From positions 1 to 64,000 of the IMG/VR virus record IMGVR_UViG_3300006104_000014: 64,000 nt of DNA. One strand, written 5' to 3'. Within the stretch, counting starts at the first letter, position 1; each line of letters starts with the position of its first letter. This stretch comes from a virus. This document shows, piece by piece, positions 18,860 to 28,676 of the stretch. The notes under the pieces are model-generated. The model saw only the letters and a list, made by a program, of their open reading frames with translations, made no database searches and was not told the origin of the DNA. The translations under genes were made by a program, and so were the position numbers.

Positions 18860-20910
18860 GCTATTCTCACAATATCCATCTCTACACCATCAAGAGATTC
18901 GTTTGAAGTGTTCCCCCATGTACCAAGTGCGATAGTAAACGACCCACCTGCAGCAATTCGCCAAATGTAATCACCAATGTAGTCACCGTTGATATCTTGA
19001 GCAACTGCAATAGTAAGTGGGTCTGGGTCTCCAGACAACCAACCTGGGAAGTTTCCACCTACAGCTGATGCACCAGTAGCAAATCTTACCTGGCTAGACC
19101 CATGGTATGAAGTGTATTGGAACGCTAAACGCACCATATAGGTTCCAGTTGTGTTGATATTAATAGTTTTACCATCTGCATTGAGTGAAATATCACTTCC
19201 AGCTGATGAATTATCATTTTGTAAGGTCCAATGTGCTGTATCTTGCCCGACTATAATCCAAGTCCCTTGGGGTAAGGGAGTATTTGGAGTCAACATCGCA
19301 AGATTTAATCTTGAATCCCCTACAACTCCTGGTCCAGTTGACCCTTGTGCTCCCTGTGGACCTTGAAAACCTTGTGCACCTTGTACTCCACCACCACCAA
19401 AAGAAAAGCTCCATGAGCTGTAGGGATCAGATGAATCTCCATCGTAATAGTAATTTGGAGCTATTGTAATAGTACCAGAAGATACGTCTGTAATATATCC
19501 ACCAAAGTAAACATTATAAGGGTCACCTGTCCAACTTACGTAAACATAGTCACTTGGTTGGTAAGCAATATTAGTTTCGTTAATGACAAACGTTTGTGGG
19601 TCATACGACATCGTAATAGATGTATTAGATGTAGCTGTGTAACCATTACCTGGGACACCTTGTGGACCCTGTGCTCCACCTGGGACAAACTGCTGGGTTC
19701 CTTTAAAGAGGACAGCAGCTTCAGCAGCACCAGCATTTTCTGGATTATAAGGTGGAGTATCTGTTACTTCTACGTGTACAGAAACTGTACCAGTTGCTGT
19801 TATGTAGTAAGAACCACTACCATTGAGCCCGTGAACAACGGTGTCTAATCCAATTGGTGTTGGGTCAGCCCCAGAGCCAACTACTATTGTTCCCCCGTTA
19901 CCGAGAAAAGAACCCGTACCAATAAGCAACTCATTTACTAGTGTAGGTGTTAATGGGGCTGTAGTAAAACCAGACGTGGGGTATCCAGTATTATTAGTCT
20001 CAAAAGTATACGTATCTACTGGGTCGTTAGTATCGACGTTAGTAATCTCGTATACAATTAAGTTAGAACCATTTTGCTGCCCAGATGATACTGCGACATT
20101 AACTGTACCTGGGTCAAACGATGCTGTGCCACTAGTAACAGGGGTGTATGAATAACCGATATAGTTAGGATTATTATTAGCATTGGGACCAGATACTTGA
20201 GAAATTAAAGTACTTCCACTAGCTGGAGCCCAATTAATTGTTGGAACACCACCACCACCTTGACCAGCAATTGATAAGATAGATACTAAGAGGTTACCAG
20301 AAGCTGGTACCGTAGATAGGGTAATGGGTACTCCACCATTTTCTCCCCACCCAGATACTATAGTAGTTGATACTACCTCTGGAGTACTTACTACAATACT
20401 ACCAGCTGATACTATTGGGTTTGCTGGATCTGTACTATTTACGACAATACCTGAACCAGCTACAACTGATACAACTATTCCCTCACTTGGGTTGGCCCAA
20501 AGTAAGTTAGTCCCATCCGTTGATAATACCGTTCCACTAGTTGTAACACTGCCAATAGTTTGATTGACTACCGTATTTGCTTCAGCTAAATCTGTGGCTG
20601 TAAGTACAGGGACAACTATAGCATTTGCTGTATGGCTTCTAGCTGTCGTTCCATCAGCACCTCTCGTAACCCCAGTAACATATACAGCACCACTTGCCCA
20701 ATCATAATCACCCTGAGGAATATAAATCTTTTCTTCTTCTGGATTACCGTAATCTAAAGCTGCCCAAAAACCAGCTGTAGAACCTAAACCATTCCAAGTA
20801 TGATTACCTAAAATGTAGAAATTTTCTGATAGGCTAGATATAATAGTTGTCAGGAAACCATTATTAGCTCCACCAACATAAGAATTAAGTGAATAAGGGG
20901 TTCTTGACAT
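18856..20910 (-). CDS. Fibre-like protein with short collagen segments
   Basis: The 684-residue protein is beta-rich and contains two short Gly-x-x tracts, GGAQGPQGVPGNGY (near 415) and GGVQGAQGFQGPQGAQGSTG (near 510). They act as trimeric stalk pieces between domains. The last ~150 residues (TGTYMVRLAFQYTSYHGS, then GDYIGDYIWRIAAGGSFTIA) have the TNF/C1q-like jelly-roll pattern frequently found after collagen tracts. It is likely a head fibre or tail fibre. Its location between capsid-side and neck genes slightly favours a head fibre. Confidence 0.7.
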   Translation of the reverse strand: MSRTPYSLNSYVGGANNGFLTTIISSLSENFYILGNHTWNGLGSTAGFWAALDYGNPEEEKIYIPQGDYDWASGAVYVTGVTRGADGTTARSHTANAIVVPVLTATDLAEANTVVNQTIGSVTTSGTVLSTDGTNLLWANPSEGIVVSVVAGSGIVVNSTDPANPIVSAGSIVVSTPEVVSTTIVSGWGENGGVPITLSTVPASGNLLVSILSIAGQGGGGVPTINWAPASGSTLISQVSGPNANNNPNYIGYSYTPVTSGTASFDPGTVNVAVSSGQQNGSNLIVYEITNVDTNDPVDTYTFETNNTGYPTSGFTTAPLTPTLVNELLIGTGSFLGNGGTIVVGSGADPTPIGLDTVVHGLNGSGSYYITATGTVSVHVEVTDTPPYNPENAGAAEAAVLFKGTQQFVPGGAQGPQGVPGNGYTATSNTSITMSYDPQTFVINETNIAYQPSDYVYVSWTGDPYNVYFGGYITDVSSGTITIAPNYYYDGDSSDPYSSWSFSFGGGGVQGAQGFQGPQGAQGSTGPGVVGDSRLNLAMLTPNTPLPQGTWIIVGQDTAHWTLQNDNSSAGSDISLNADGKTININTTGTYMVRLAFQYTSYHGSSQVRFATGASAVGGNFPGWLSGDPDPLTIAVAQDINGDYIGDYIWRIAAGGSFTIALGTWGNTSNESLDGVEMDIVRIA

Positions 20911-21491
20911 TATTGGTACTCTACCTCTATAGTAAACTCGATCATATCATTAAGAGCAATTGGAACTTCGGGGAAATCAACTTTAGCAAATAATCCTGGT
21001 TCTGCTTGAGTTACAGCTGTGTTAGCTGCACATTGAGCTAATGGTAACGATCCATTTTGCCCTCTTAGTACATAAAGACCATATTGATCTCCACTAGCTA
21101 TAGTCATTACTTCTGTTACTACCTGTATGTTGTCTCCAGTTGTAAAGTATGGAGAACCAGAAACTTCTATATAACTTTGACTAGTACTAGAAATTTCACT
21201 AGTTAAATACCCTTGGGTTTGTGTATTTGCATCAAAATAGATTAACCCAATATTAGTCATATCATAACTACCAGGTGAAGTAAATGTAGCTGTAAAATAG
21301 GCAGTTGACCCAGAGGCGTTTACATTAAATTGTGGTCTAGAGTAACCATTAGCTTCTACTTCATTAAAGAGGGCTACATCAGTTACAGAAGTTGTTCCAC
21401 TCCCACATCCTACTCCAAGGTAAGTGGGCACAGCATAAGCCGATAACTCTGCATTGATGAAATTTCCATTAGTCGTTATTAGGCCTGTCAT
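20910..21491 (-). CDS. Beta-rich appendage protein
   Basis: The 193-residue product begins MTGLITTNGNFINAELSAY and continues with alternating Thr, Ser and Val strands without catalytic motifs. It lies directly before the collagen-bearing protein (TAATG overlap), so both may form one appendage. The family is not recognised. The 5' end overlaps a 45-residue upstream ORF by 23 bases. Confidence 0.6.
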   Translation of the reverse strand: MTGLITTNGNFINAELSAYAVPTYLGVGCGSGTTSVTDVALFNEVEANGYSRPQFNVNASGSTAYFTATFTSPGSYDMTNIGLIYFDANTQTQGYLTSEISSTSQSYIEVSGSPYFTTGDNIQVVTEVMTIASGDQYGLYVLRGQNGSLPLAQCAANTAVTQAEPGLFAKVDFPEVPIALNDMIEFTIEVEYQ

Positions 21492-21606
21492 ACTCTTCCT
21501 TAGATGGAGAAGGGTCCAAGAGATTACCTAAGTACTCTCTTGAACCGTCTTCTCTAACAATTACAGCATGGACGGTTATTTTCCTACTGGAAGCAACCTC
21601 GTCCAT
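21469..21606 (-). CDS. Short ORF between virion genes
   Basis: ATG 21606 opens a 45-residue frame (MDEVASSRKITVHAVIVRED...) that fills the 118-base space between two virion genes. It starts four bases after the upstream stop and overlaps the downstream start by 23 bases. Composition is charged and strand-like. The spacing fits the pattern of the operon, but no homologue is recognised. Confidence 0.5.
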   Translation of the reverse strand: MDEVASSRKITVHAVIVREDGSREYLGNLLDPSPSKEEYDRPNND

Positions 21607-21609
21607 TTA

Positions 21610-22527
21610 CTAGCACTGCTGATTCTTAGTGTTTCTTTGCTTAGTTTGGTCCAAGTTACTTTGGTATTGAGCAAAGTAACCATCTTGGATCTGAGTCTCC
21701 TGTACGTTAGTACCAATCTGACGGACTTGATATTGGTTTACAAGTGGGGTCTCAATCGAACCACCAGGACCACCAATTACTTGGTAGGCGTGAACTGTAG
21801 CATCATCAACCCAAGTTGGTTTTGCATAAGGACTACCAACGTAGTTAGGGTAAGGAGTTGATTCACTGATTTCAGCCAAGTTAACGTTAACAAGAGCAGC
21901 ACCACTAAAGAACGTTCCAGAACCTACAGCAAAATTACCACCAAAACCACTGGTGATGGTAACAACTAAGTTGGTACCACTAGTAACCGAAACTACTTTG
22001 GGAAGGTTAGGCTCAAAGAACGTCTGGTTAAAGGTAGCAGACGAAATAAAGTCACCAACCTTAGGAGCACCATTAACATAACCATAACCTGAGAACGTAA
22101 GGGTGTCACCATTAACTACATCTGGAGCACCATTAACACATGACGATACGTACCAAGGGTAGGTATCAATGTTGGGGGCGTCAGTTGTAAAGATAATGTC
22201 CGTTGAAGTGTGCTCAAGGTAAGAAGAAGGGCTTCCAACTACTTCAGCATAAACACCCGTTGGTAAAGCTGCAAGCATAGCATTTTGCAATGTCTTTACA
22301 GTAGCACCAGTTTGGATAGCATCAGAATCTACAACTATACTATTCCAGTCAGACTCAATGTTAATGTGGTTAACATCGATGGAGTTGACAACCAGTCTGT
22401 AAAGGCTCCAGCTTGTATAACCAGCGTTTACAACTTTGTCAACGTTGGTCCAATAAGAGTTAGCACCTGGTCTGGTATTTCCTCTTACAACCTGCTTGGC
22501 TGTCTGTTCGTAATTAACACTAACCAT
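21610..22527 (-). CDS. Virion protein of unknown role
   Basis: This 305-residue protein (MVSVNYEQTAKQVVRGNTRP...) is beta-rich with a C-terminal Gln-rich helix (ETQIQDGYFAQYQSNLDQ). It has no enzymatic motif. Clear ribosome site and tight spacing place it in the capsid operon two genes after the major capsid protein. It could be a head fibre or capsid-attached protein. Confidence 0.6.
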   Translation of the reverse strand: MVSVNYEQTAKQVVRGNTRPGANSYWTNVDKVVNAGYTSWSLYRLVVNSIDVNHINIESDWNSIVVDSDAIQTGATVKTLQNAMLAALPTGVYAEVVGSPSSYLEHTSTDIIFTTDAPNIDTYPWYVSSCVNGAPDVVNGDTLTFSGYGYVNGAPKVGDFISSATFNQTFFEPNLPKVVSVTSGTNLVVTITSGFGGNFAVGSGTFFSGAALVNVNLAEISESTPYPNYVGSPYAKPTWVDDATVHAYQVIGGPGGSIETPLVNQYQVRQIGTNVQETQIQDGYFAQYQSNLDQTKQRNTKNQQC

Positions 22528-22529
22528 TA

Positions 22530-22886
22530 TTAGAAACCTCTCTGTGTGGTGTTGTACTGACCATTTTGGAAAACAAGCCCACCGTTATTGACGGCTGCCC
22601 AAGGACCACCCGGGGGATTGGGGTTAAAGCCAATTGGGTTATAAACTTGTCTTAAGAATGGGTAAAAGAAGTTCGTATTAGCATACGTAAGGTTCTCAAT
22701 GGCGGTATTAGGTGTAACAATACCAACAGGCTCTGCAGCAACAGCAACTTCTTCTACTGGAGCTGGGGCTGGGGCTTCGGCCTTGGCAGCCTTAGTCTTC
22801 TTAGAAGGGAGCTCAGAAACAGCCTCTACTGGGGCCTCTGGCTCTACTACATTTTCGGTTTCAGCGTTAGCTGTTTCCTCGCTCAA
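22530..22886 (-). CDS. Ala/Pro/Glu-rich protein with aromatic C-terminus
   Basis: In this 118-residue protein, residues 1-60 are low complexity, rich in Glu, Ala, Pro and Lys (AEAPAPAPVEEVAVAAEP), and probably disordered. Residues 65-118 are aromatic and Asn-rich (YANTNFFYPFLRQVYNPIGF). A disordered arm plus a small anchor resembles capsid-associated proteins. Unknown family. Confidence 0.55.
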   Translation of the reverse strand: MSEETANAETENVVEPEAPVEAVSELPSKKTKAAKAEAPAPAPVEEVAVAAEPVGIVTPNTAIENLTYANTNFFYPFLRQVYNPIGFNPNPPGGPWAAVNNGGLVFQNGQYNTTQRGF

Positions 22887-22903
22887 CTTCTTTCTCCTTT
22901 AGT

Positions 22904-23509
22904 TTAGAGGATGAATTCTGTTTCTCCCTGACCCACGTGGGCTCGGAAATTCTTGGGGCTCTCTGGCTTATTTTGTGATTGAGCCCAAATTTGTTGGGGG
23001 GTTTGACTTGGACCATTTGGTTCTCCCTCTTCAGGGACACCTGGCTTGTACATACCATTGTTACTAGAAGCGTCTACACCTAATGATTCCATCAGGTGGT
23101 CAAGGTGACTTCCCGTCTCGTTCTTTTCGTCTTCAAGTTCATTAATTCTTTCATAAGCCTCTTCTTCGGAAAGGAACTTGATCTTTCCTCTTTGAACAGC
23201 TCTAAGAACAAATGGATCTCTTCTTAAGCTCTCGTCAAGCTGTTGAATCGAACCATGAATACCATTTGGCTTAAGCTTAAATGATAAACCCTTTGGGCTA
23301 CTAAAGTTTGTTGGGGAACTCATTAAGTTCTCAATCCATGCATCTGGAGTGATGTCTTGTAACCCTTTGGTACTTGGTGGAACAAAGACCTTAGCAGCGG
23401 AAAGGTCTACTGGGTCTGCCTTATGTTCTACAATCTCTCCGTCAAATGATGGTACATTTAACGGAGTTGATTCACCGTTTTCGCCTGCTCTTGATACTGT
23501 TCTAGCCAT
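22904..23509 (-). CDS. Charged protein downstream of the major capsid gene
   Basis: The 201-residue protein has a basic helix near 90-105 and a coiled-coil segment (LSEEEAYERINELEDEKNE). The C-terminal 50 residues are Pro, Gly and Asn rich. It starts with a GGAGACC ribosome site. It lies between a stem-loop after the capsid gene and the Ala/Pro-rich gene. It might be an internal scaffold-like or head completion protein; nothing proves it. Confidence 0.55.
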   Translation of the reverse strand: MARTVSRAGENGESTPLNVPSFDGEIVEHKADPVDLSAAKVFVPPSTKGLQDITPDAWIENLMSSPTNFSSPKGLSFKLKPNGIHGSIQQLDESLRRDPFVLRAVQRGKIKFLSEEEAYERINELEDEKNETGSHLDHLMESLGVDASSNNGMYKPGVPEEGEPNGPSQTPQQIWAQSQNKPESPKNFRAHVGQGETEFIL

Positions 23510-23618
23510 GATGGTCTCCTAGTTTCTAGGGAACAAATTTTGTTCCTCACGTTAAGGGAGTACTTCTTGATACTTATATTGCTATGATGCATTAATTACA
23601 TGTTACAATAGCAGAGAA

Positions 23619-23641
23619 CCCCTGGCTTTTTACACCAGGGG
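23619..23641 (-). terminator. Stem-loop after the major capsid gene
   Basis: CCCCTGG (minus 5' arm) and CCAGGGG pair perfectly over 7 bases around a 9-base loop, 25 bases after the capsid stop. There is no long U run, so it may be a weak terminator or a 3' mRNA-stabilising hairpin limiting readthrough from the capsid gene. Confidence 0.5.
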
Positions 23642-23665
23642 CCTCCACCAAAACGATTGTTAAGA

Positions 23666-24679
23666 TCAGCTCTTAACGATCTTACCAAGGCCTCTTGGGT
23701 TAAGAACAATCTCGGAAACGAGCTCGTCCATGACCCAACCCTTGTGGAACTTCTCAGGAGTGTGGTTCTCCTCGACGTCTAGGGAGTACATGACTGGGAA
23801 TACACCTAAGAACTCAGGCGATGGGGTCATGTAAACGGTACCCTGAGGAACCTCGATCGAACGCTGGACTTGGAAGCCACCGAACTGAACGATTCTCTCA
23901 CCGGCTACAACGCGGTCCTTGAAGGCCCAACCGGTCTGGTTGATGTCCCACTTGTAAAGGTCACGGTAGTCAATTGGGTTGAACAGCAAGCGGCTGGCCT
24001 CCAACTGGTGGACCTCAATAAGAGCAACCAGGTCGTACATTGAGTCTGGGGTAATGTAACCCGAAAGCTCGTTGATGACGTGGTTAGGACTAACCGTGTG
24101 GTTAGGGTCAACAGCGTAGTTGTTAATAGCAGCCTCGAGCACCGTGATAAGACGGGCGTCTTCCTGCATCATGATAGCCTGCTTGGACATGTCCTGAGCA
24201 TACTCTACGATGTTGACTCTGAGGTACCAGAGGTCTTCCTTTTTGATTTGAGGGAACGTGGCAATACGGAACAGTCGGACCGGAACCTTTTTACCTTCGA
24301 ATGGGGTTACACGAACCTCACCCTCGTTACCCGACAGGATGTAGGCCTGGCCGTACTCGTCCAGGACATCGTACATAACAGGAACACCAGGGGTCAGTGG
24401 GTCCTCAAGCAGTACGTTACGGGTCATACCCTGATAACGGAGCTTAAGCTGGATAGGACCAATCATACCCTGGCCCAGACGGACCATATAGTTGTCCTTG
24501 TCAGCAAGGATCGAAGCTAAACGACGTTGCTTCTCCTCACGGGTGGCCGAAACACGACCAGTAGCGGTTTTGAGACGGTCACGAGCCTCAATAATGTCGG
24601 ATACATAACTGTCCGACTTTTTGGCGGTACGTGGTTGCAAGTGGTCTGCAACTCCGCCCATTGGGGTAATTGTACTCAT
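23666..24679 (-). CDS. Major capsid protein
   Basis: The protein is 337 residues with HK97-fold character: a helical N-arm (about 20-60, ATREEKQRRLASILADKDNY), a long spine helix region (DMSKQAIMMQEDARLITVL) and a C-terminal A-domain/P-domain mix ending PRGLGKIVKS. It follows the protease and scaffold region as in other large phages. The codons are noticeably more G/C-ended than in surrounding genes, as expected for the most strongly translated gene in a host with higher G+C. No other gene in the window fits the capsid role. Confidence 0.85.
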   Translation of the reverse strand: MSTITPMGGVADHLQPRTAKKSDSYVSDIIEARDRLKTATGRVSATREEKQRRLASILADKDNYMVRLGQGMIGPIQLKLRYQGMTRNVLLEDPLTPGVPVMYDVLDEYGQAYILSGNEGEVRVTPFEGKKVPVRLFRIATFPQIKKEDLWYLRVNIVEYAQDMSKQAIMMQEDARLITVLEAAINNYAVDPNHTVSPNHVINELSGYITPDSMYDLVALIEVHQLEASRLLFNPIDYRDLYKWDINQTGWAFKDRVVAGERIVQFGGFQVQRSIEVPQGTVYMTPSPEFLGVFPVMYSLDVEENHTPEKFHKGWVMDELVSEIVLNPRGLGKIVKS

Positions 24680-24708
24680 TATAGTATGTTCCTTTCCTGA
24701 GAACTAAA

Positions 24709-25239
24709 TTAGAAGCTGCCGTTGGAAACGTTGTCGACGAACCGGATAACAATTTGTGTTGGCCCAAGTACGTCAATGAGCTCAGCAACTGGAACTTCTG
24801 CCCAACCACCGGTTTGGATAGCTGAAGTCAACTGACCAGGTACGGTGTTACTGGCGAACAAGTAAGCACGGCTACCGTCCGTAGGAACAACATAAGCCTG
24901 AGTTGTGTCAAAAGCAGGAGCTGTAAGGGTAAAGAAGGCATTGTGCCCACCAAGCCATACGGCCCAAGCATTTACGCCGACCTGGGTAACATCGTCAATG
25001 TTGGCATTACGGTCAAGAGCCGAAAGACCAAATGGACGAGCACCAGACGAGGTAACAACAGGCCCACCGAGCAGAGCAACGGTGTCAGGACCACTTCTGG
25101 CCATTATAAAACCACTGTAAATGTTAGAGGTCTCGGCTGGGTCCAGGAAGGTGTTGTATGGGGTGGCCTCATACTTCTCATACAATGGGGAGCACGTACG
25201 GTGTACCCCAACGTTAGCTACGCTATTAAGCTGTAACAT
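24709..25239 (-). CDS. Putative head decoration or vertex protein
   Basis: The 176-residue protein, directly before the capsid gene, shares its G/C-ended codon use, suggesting high expression. It is Gly, Ala, Val and Thr rich with small beta-strand units (TVALLGGPVVTSSGARPF). Decoration proteins of this size commonly neighbour the capsid gene. Start ATG 25239 follows AAGGAGA. The role is inferred. Confidence 0.65.
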   Translation of the reverse strand: MLQLNSVANVGVHRTCSPLYEKYEATPYNTFLDPAETSNIYSGFIMARSGPDTVALLGGPVVTSSGARPFGLSALDRNANIDDVTQVGVNAWAVWLGGHNAFFTLTAPAFDTTQAYVVPTDGSRAYLFASNTVPGQLTSAIQTGGWAEVPVAELIDVLGPTQIVIRFVDNVSNGSF

Positions 25240-25266
25240 GTTTGTTTCTCCTTATATATTGGGTTA

Positions 25267-28002
25267 CTAGAGGGTCATCAGGAAGTCATCAGCGATGATG
25301 TCCTGACGTGTTACTGAACTGGCTGTTGTCATACGGCCCATCTCTGGCATCCGATTGTTACCGGAGGCCACCTTTGCTACCCGGGGTTGACGGGCCCCAG
25401 ATTTTTCGAGCATGTCTACGTTCTCCTTGTAACCAGCGAGCTTTTCAGCAGACATTTGCTCAAACTTTGCAATGTGCATGGCCTTGTCTTCCGAGTTGAC
25501 CATACCCAAACGCTCAAGTCGATCTACTAACTCAATCGACTCTAATACTCTTTCTTTAGCAGCCTGTACAGCAGCTGCAACATTTACGGAACCAGTAGTA
25601 CCTTGGGTTTGGTACTCAAGACCCATGTAACCTTGCAAAGCAGGGTTGGTGGGGTCATTTGGCCATGGCTCACGGTGGTAATTATAAGCAAGACCATAAC
25701 CGGTCTCTCCGCCATCGTTGTAGTAGTCTGGAACGTCAGCTAACTGAAGCTGGTTAGGCTGTAAGTTAGGAACTGTAACCTGAGTCATTGCATCAGGTTG
25801 CATTACGTACTGACGGTCAAAAATACCGGCCTGGTCGTCAAGGTCTCTTACGTCCGTTGTACGACTGGTCTCTTGGTTACCATTAGTACCAATCTTGGAA
25901 ATACTCGAAAGGCTTTCCTCAAGTTGGATTAAGCTATTGCTAGCTGTACGGGTGTCCAGGGAGTTGTCAAAGTACTCTTCGAGATCAGCAGCAAACTTAA
26001 CTAAGGCCTTTGCTGTCTCAATTTCGTGCCTAGAAGACGTACGGAGGTTAGTGCTGTAATTGATAATTACAGAAGCAAGACGGTCTCTTAAGGTACTAAA
26101 GTCACCATCGCCATTAGCTTCAAGCTCTGTACGGAGGTTTCTTGAGGCTTCGTAGGCTTTGTAAAGAGATTCTTCAACACCATCGTATACTACAGCAGAT
26201 CCTCTAATATTTGGACGTGTACGAGCACCACCTGCACCATCTGCTGGGGTAGGCTTACCAAATGAAATGCCCTTTGCACGTCCACGACTAGATGCCTCTG
26301 GAGGAGTAGGCCCATGTAATGCTTCCATAGACTCTACAAAGTTTTGAGCGTATTCGTGGTTACCTGGACCGTGAGTCTCAGGAGTAACAACTTCACCACC
26401 GTCGTGGTGGTATTGAATACCGTGCCACTTACGCTTTGTTCTGTCACTGTATTGAGTTGTGACTACAGATGGGGAAGAAGGAAGATTCTCTCCTGTGTCT
26501 GAGTCAACAAATGGGATGGAATCTGGGTGAGCCGAACCTTCAGCAATTTGGTGAGGATAAGCATAACCTGCTGGAAGGTTGGATGGGTCATAGTCGTGAC
26601 CGGTGATTCTTCCAAAGTACTGACCCTGGTCATCACCCTTTCTTTCACTTGGATATGGGGCAAAGATACCACCAGCTGGGTGAGCCTCTTTGAAGGCTTT
26701 AGCATGCTCAATTGGGTCTACTTCTACTTCACGACCATGCTCATCGTAGTCAGTACCAAATCGGTCAACTGGGAACGTTCCAGGGGCCCAACCTTGGTTC
26801 ATGTTGAATGGCTTACCACCGGAAAGTGGGGAACCGTTAATGTTTTCTGGAACAGCTGTCTTTACAGAACCAAGCTTTTTCTTTCTGCAATCTGTACACA
26901 TGGGTGCACCGTCAACTCTACGGGTTGGAGTGTTGGTGCAGCCTTCTGTAGTACAATTTGAACTACGAAGTGGTGTACCCTTACCCTTAGCAAACTTAAT
27001 TTGCTCATCGCCACAAGGAGCACAAAGGTTGATTACTTCACCGTAACCAGCAACTTTGTAGGTGTCAGCATAGTCACCACAGGCGTCACAGGAAACAGCA
27101 GAAGCTCTTTTAGCTGTATTGTAAGGTAACCAACCAGGTTGCTCAAAGCTAGCAGGAGTACCAGCTACTTGAGGACCGGCGATGGGTTGTTGTTGCCAAG
27201 GAGACATTTCTGCATGTACCTCATTGCTTCCAGGACCACCCTGAATGTCGGGTGCATCAAGATTTGTAACATCTAACCAACGCTCTGGATAAACATCTTT
27301 CCACATGTCCATCTCTGGGGTTGGGGCTTGGGAGGACAGACCAAAGGGTCCATCCAAGTTCATGTTAGAAGTTTGGTCATACTGTACTCCGGGTACAGCT
27401 GCCTCTCTTCTAAGCTCATCGTCAAATCGACTCATTCTAGCTCCTGTCGGTTGTCTTTTGTCTTCTACTACTTCTGGATTGTGAATAATGTTATTCTCAA
27501 CCCCGGTAAGCTGATCGTCTTCTACTTCGGCTAAGTTGTCTTTGCCTAAACTATCAACGGAAGATTTCTTTGGATTCTTACCTGTATCCCTATTAGGATT
27601 CTTTTTGTTCTTTTCCCAGGGGATTACCTTTAGCTTTGGGTTACGCCCTATAACGTTGTCTTTATTCTGATCATTTGGATGCATTAGCTCCGGGGCTGTT
27701 GTAGTCCTACCACAAGACTCACACCAACCAACGGTGCAATTGGGGCACTTATCCTCTTGTTGTTTCTTTGCAGAATTTTTCTCTTGTAAAGCCTTCTTTT
27801 GATCTTCTTGTTGCATGTAAATATCTTCGGCCATCTGAGTCTTTTCACTCACATAACCACAACTCTCACAAGCTTGTCCATCATAAGTTGTACCACATTG
27901 GGGACATGGGCCCATATCCTGTGTGGTATCAACATCTGCCGGAATTCTTATTTTCTCTTCTGCAAACTTTAGAAGCTCTGCAGAGACTTTAAGAATTGGC
28001 AT
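25267..28002 (-). CDS. Large zinc-ribbon-bearing head protein / possible scaffold
   Basis: This 911-residue protein lies between the prohead protease and capsid genes, where scaffolds are encoded. It carries at least four Cys clusters: CPQCGTTYDGQACESCG (near 33), CPNCTVGWCESCG (near 85), CDACGDYADTY...CAPCGD (near 310) and CTTEGCTNTP...CTDCRKK (near 360). The Glu- and Lys-rich helical C-terminal third (SLYKAYEASRNLRTELEANG, then ALVKFAADLEEYFDNSL) looks scaffold-like. A scaffold with many zinc sites is unusual. It may be cleaved by the adjacent protease, leaving parts inside the head. Confidence 0.65.
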   Translation of the reverse strand: MPILKVSAELLKFAEEKIRIPADVDTTQDMGPCPQCGTTYDGQACESCGYVSEKTQMAEDIYMQQEDQKKALQEKNSAKKQQEDKCPNCTVGWCESCGRTTTAPELMHPNDQNKDNVIGRNPKLKVIPWEKNKKNPNRDTGKNPKKSSVDSLGKDNLAEVEDDQLTGVENNIIHNPEVVEDKRQPTGARMSRFDDELRREAAVPGVQYDQTSNMNLDGPFGLSSQAPTPEMDMWKDVYPERWLDVTNLDAPDIQGGPGSNEVHAEMSPWQQQPIAGPQVAGTPASFEQPGWLPYNTAKRASAVSCDACGDYADTYKVAGYGEVINLCAPCGDEQIKFAKGKGTPLRSSNCTTEGCTNTPTRRVDGAPMCTDCRKKKLGSVKTAVPENINGSPLSGGKPFNMNQGWAPGTFPVDRFGTDYDEHGREVEVDPIEHAKAFKEAHPAGGIFAPYPSERKGDDQGQYFGRITGHDYDPSNLPAGYAYPHQIAEGSAHPDSIPFVDSDTGENLPSSPSVVTTQYSDRTKRKWHGIQYHHDGGEVVTPETHGPGNHEYAQNFVESMEALHGPTPPEASSRGRAKGISFGKPTPADGAGGARTRPNIRGSAVVYDGVEESLYKAYEASRNLRTELEANGDGDFSTLRDRLASVIINYSTNLRTSSRHEIETAKALVKFAADLEEYFDNSLDTRTASNSLIQLEESLSSISKIGTNGNQETSRTTDVRDLDDQAGIFDRQYVMQPDAMTQVTVPNLQPNQLQLADVPDYYNDGGETGYGLAYNYHREPWPNDPTNPALQGYMGLEYQTQGTTGSVNVAAAVQAAKERVLESIELVDRLERLGMVNSEDKAMHIAKFEQMSAEKLAGYKENVDMLEKSGARQPRVAKVASGNNRMPEMGRMTTASSVTRQDIIADDFLMTL

Positions 28003-28003
28003 T

Positions 28004-28657
28004 TCAAGTCCTCATTTTAGCAAGAATACCAGCTGATTCGTCGGCGGGATCAAAAACGTAGCTAAGTTCAAAAAAGTTAGGTTTTACACAACTTTCGTAA
28101 ATTAAAACTTCTTTTCTTGAACTATCTTTATAAATAGAGACCCTTTGTCCCTTTAACTTAGGAATATGTTCACAAAATTCTGAAGGCTTAGAGGCTACTT
28201 TGTGGCAACCAGAGCAAATAGTTGCATCTACGTCAGCACCCATACTAACAGCATTCAATTTACCTTCCATAATAGCATTAGCTAATTTTGGAAAGCTTTC
28301 TGCATCAACCTCGGATAAAGCATAAACGGAACCATCAACAAGACCGGAAGCTAACTTTGTCTCCTTGTAAATAACATCAAGGATAACACCTTTAGCTTTA
28401 GTATGGTCACTGTTGTTGTGCTCTACGAACATTGGACGGCCAATAAATGTCTTATAGGCTGTTCTTAATTCGTGTACTGGCCAACCGTCGTAATTAGCAT
28501 TTACTCTGGAGGAGATTGCTCTAGATACGGTATAAACCATACCTTTTTCAGGAGTAAATCTAAAGTCCTGAAAGCCCACCTTATGCATTTGGATGGTCTC
28601 ACTTGGGGCTCCGTACCCCAGGGACCTTAATGATGGGCTTCCGAATTTTTTAAACAT
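28004..28657 (-). CDS. Prohead maturation protease
   Basis: The 217-residue protein has the catalytic His of FVEHNNSDHTK (about 74) and Ser of GKLNAVSMGADV (about 137), the spacing of herpesvirus-type prohead serine proteases. A CSGCHK...CEH cluster (about 145-165) just after the Ser could bind zinc and is an extra. Such proteases cleave scaffold and internal proteins before DNA packaging. It follows the portal and membrane genes and precedes the scaffold candidate. It is the natural partner for any cleavable head-targeting peptide on the tagged proteins. Confidence 0.8.
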   Translation of the reverse strand: MFKKFGSPSLRSLGYGAPSETIQMHKVGFQDFRFTPEKGMVYTVSRAISSRVNANYDGWPVHELRTAYKTFIGRPMFVEHNNSDHTKAKGVILDVIYKETKLASGLVDGSVYALSEVDAESFPKLANAIMEGKLNAVSMGADVDATICSGCHKVASKPSEFCEHIPKLKGQRVSIYKDSSRKEVLIYESCVKPNFFELSYVFDPADESAGILAKMRT

Positions 28658-28676
28658 ATTTATCTGACACTTACTA

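Noticed and set aside
19151-20563. Plus-strand frames across the fibre gene
   Set aside because: They mirror a strong minus-strand gene, have no ribosome sites and no coherent protein character.
26463-26961. Long overlapping frames on both strands inside the scaffold candidate
   Set aside because: They are mirror images of the 911-residue gene without starts or motifs of their own.
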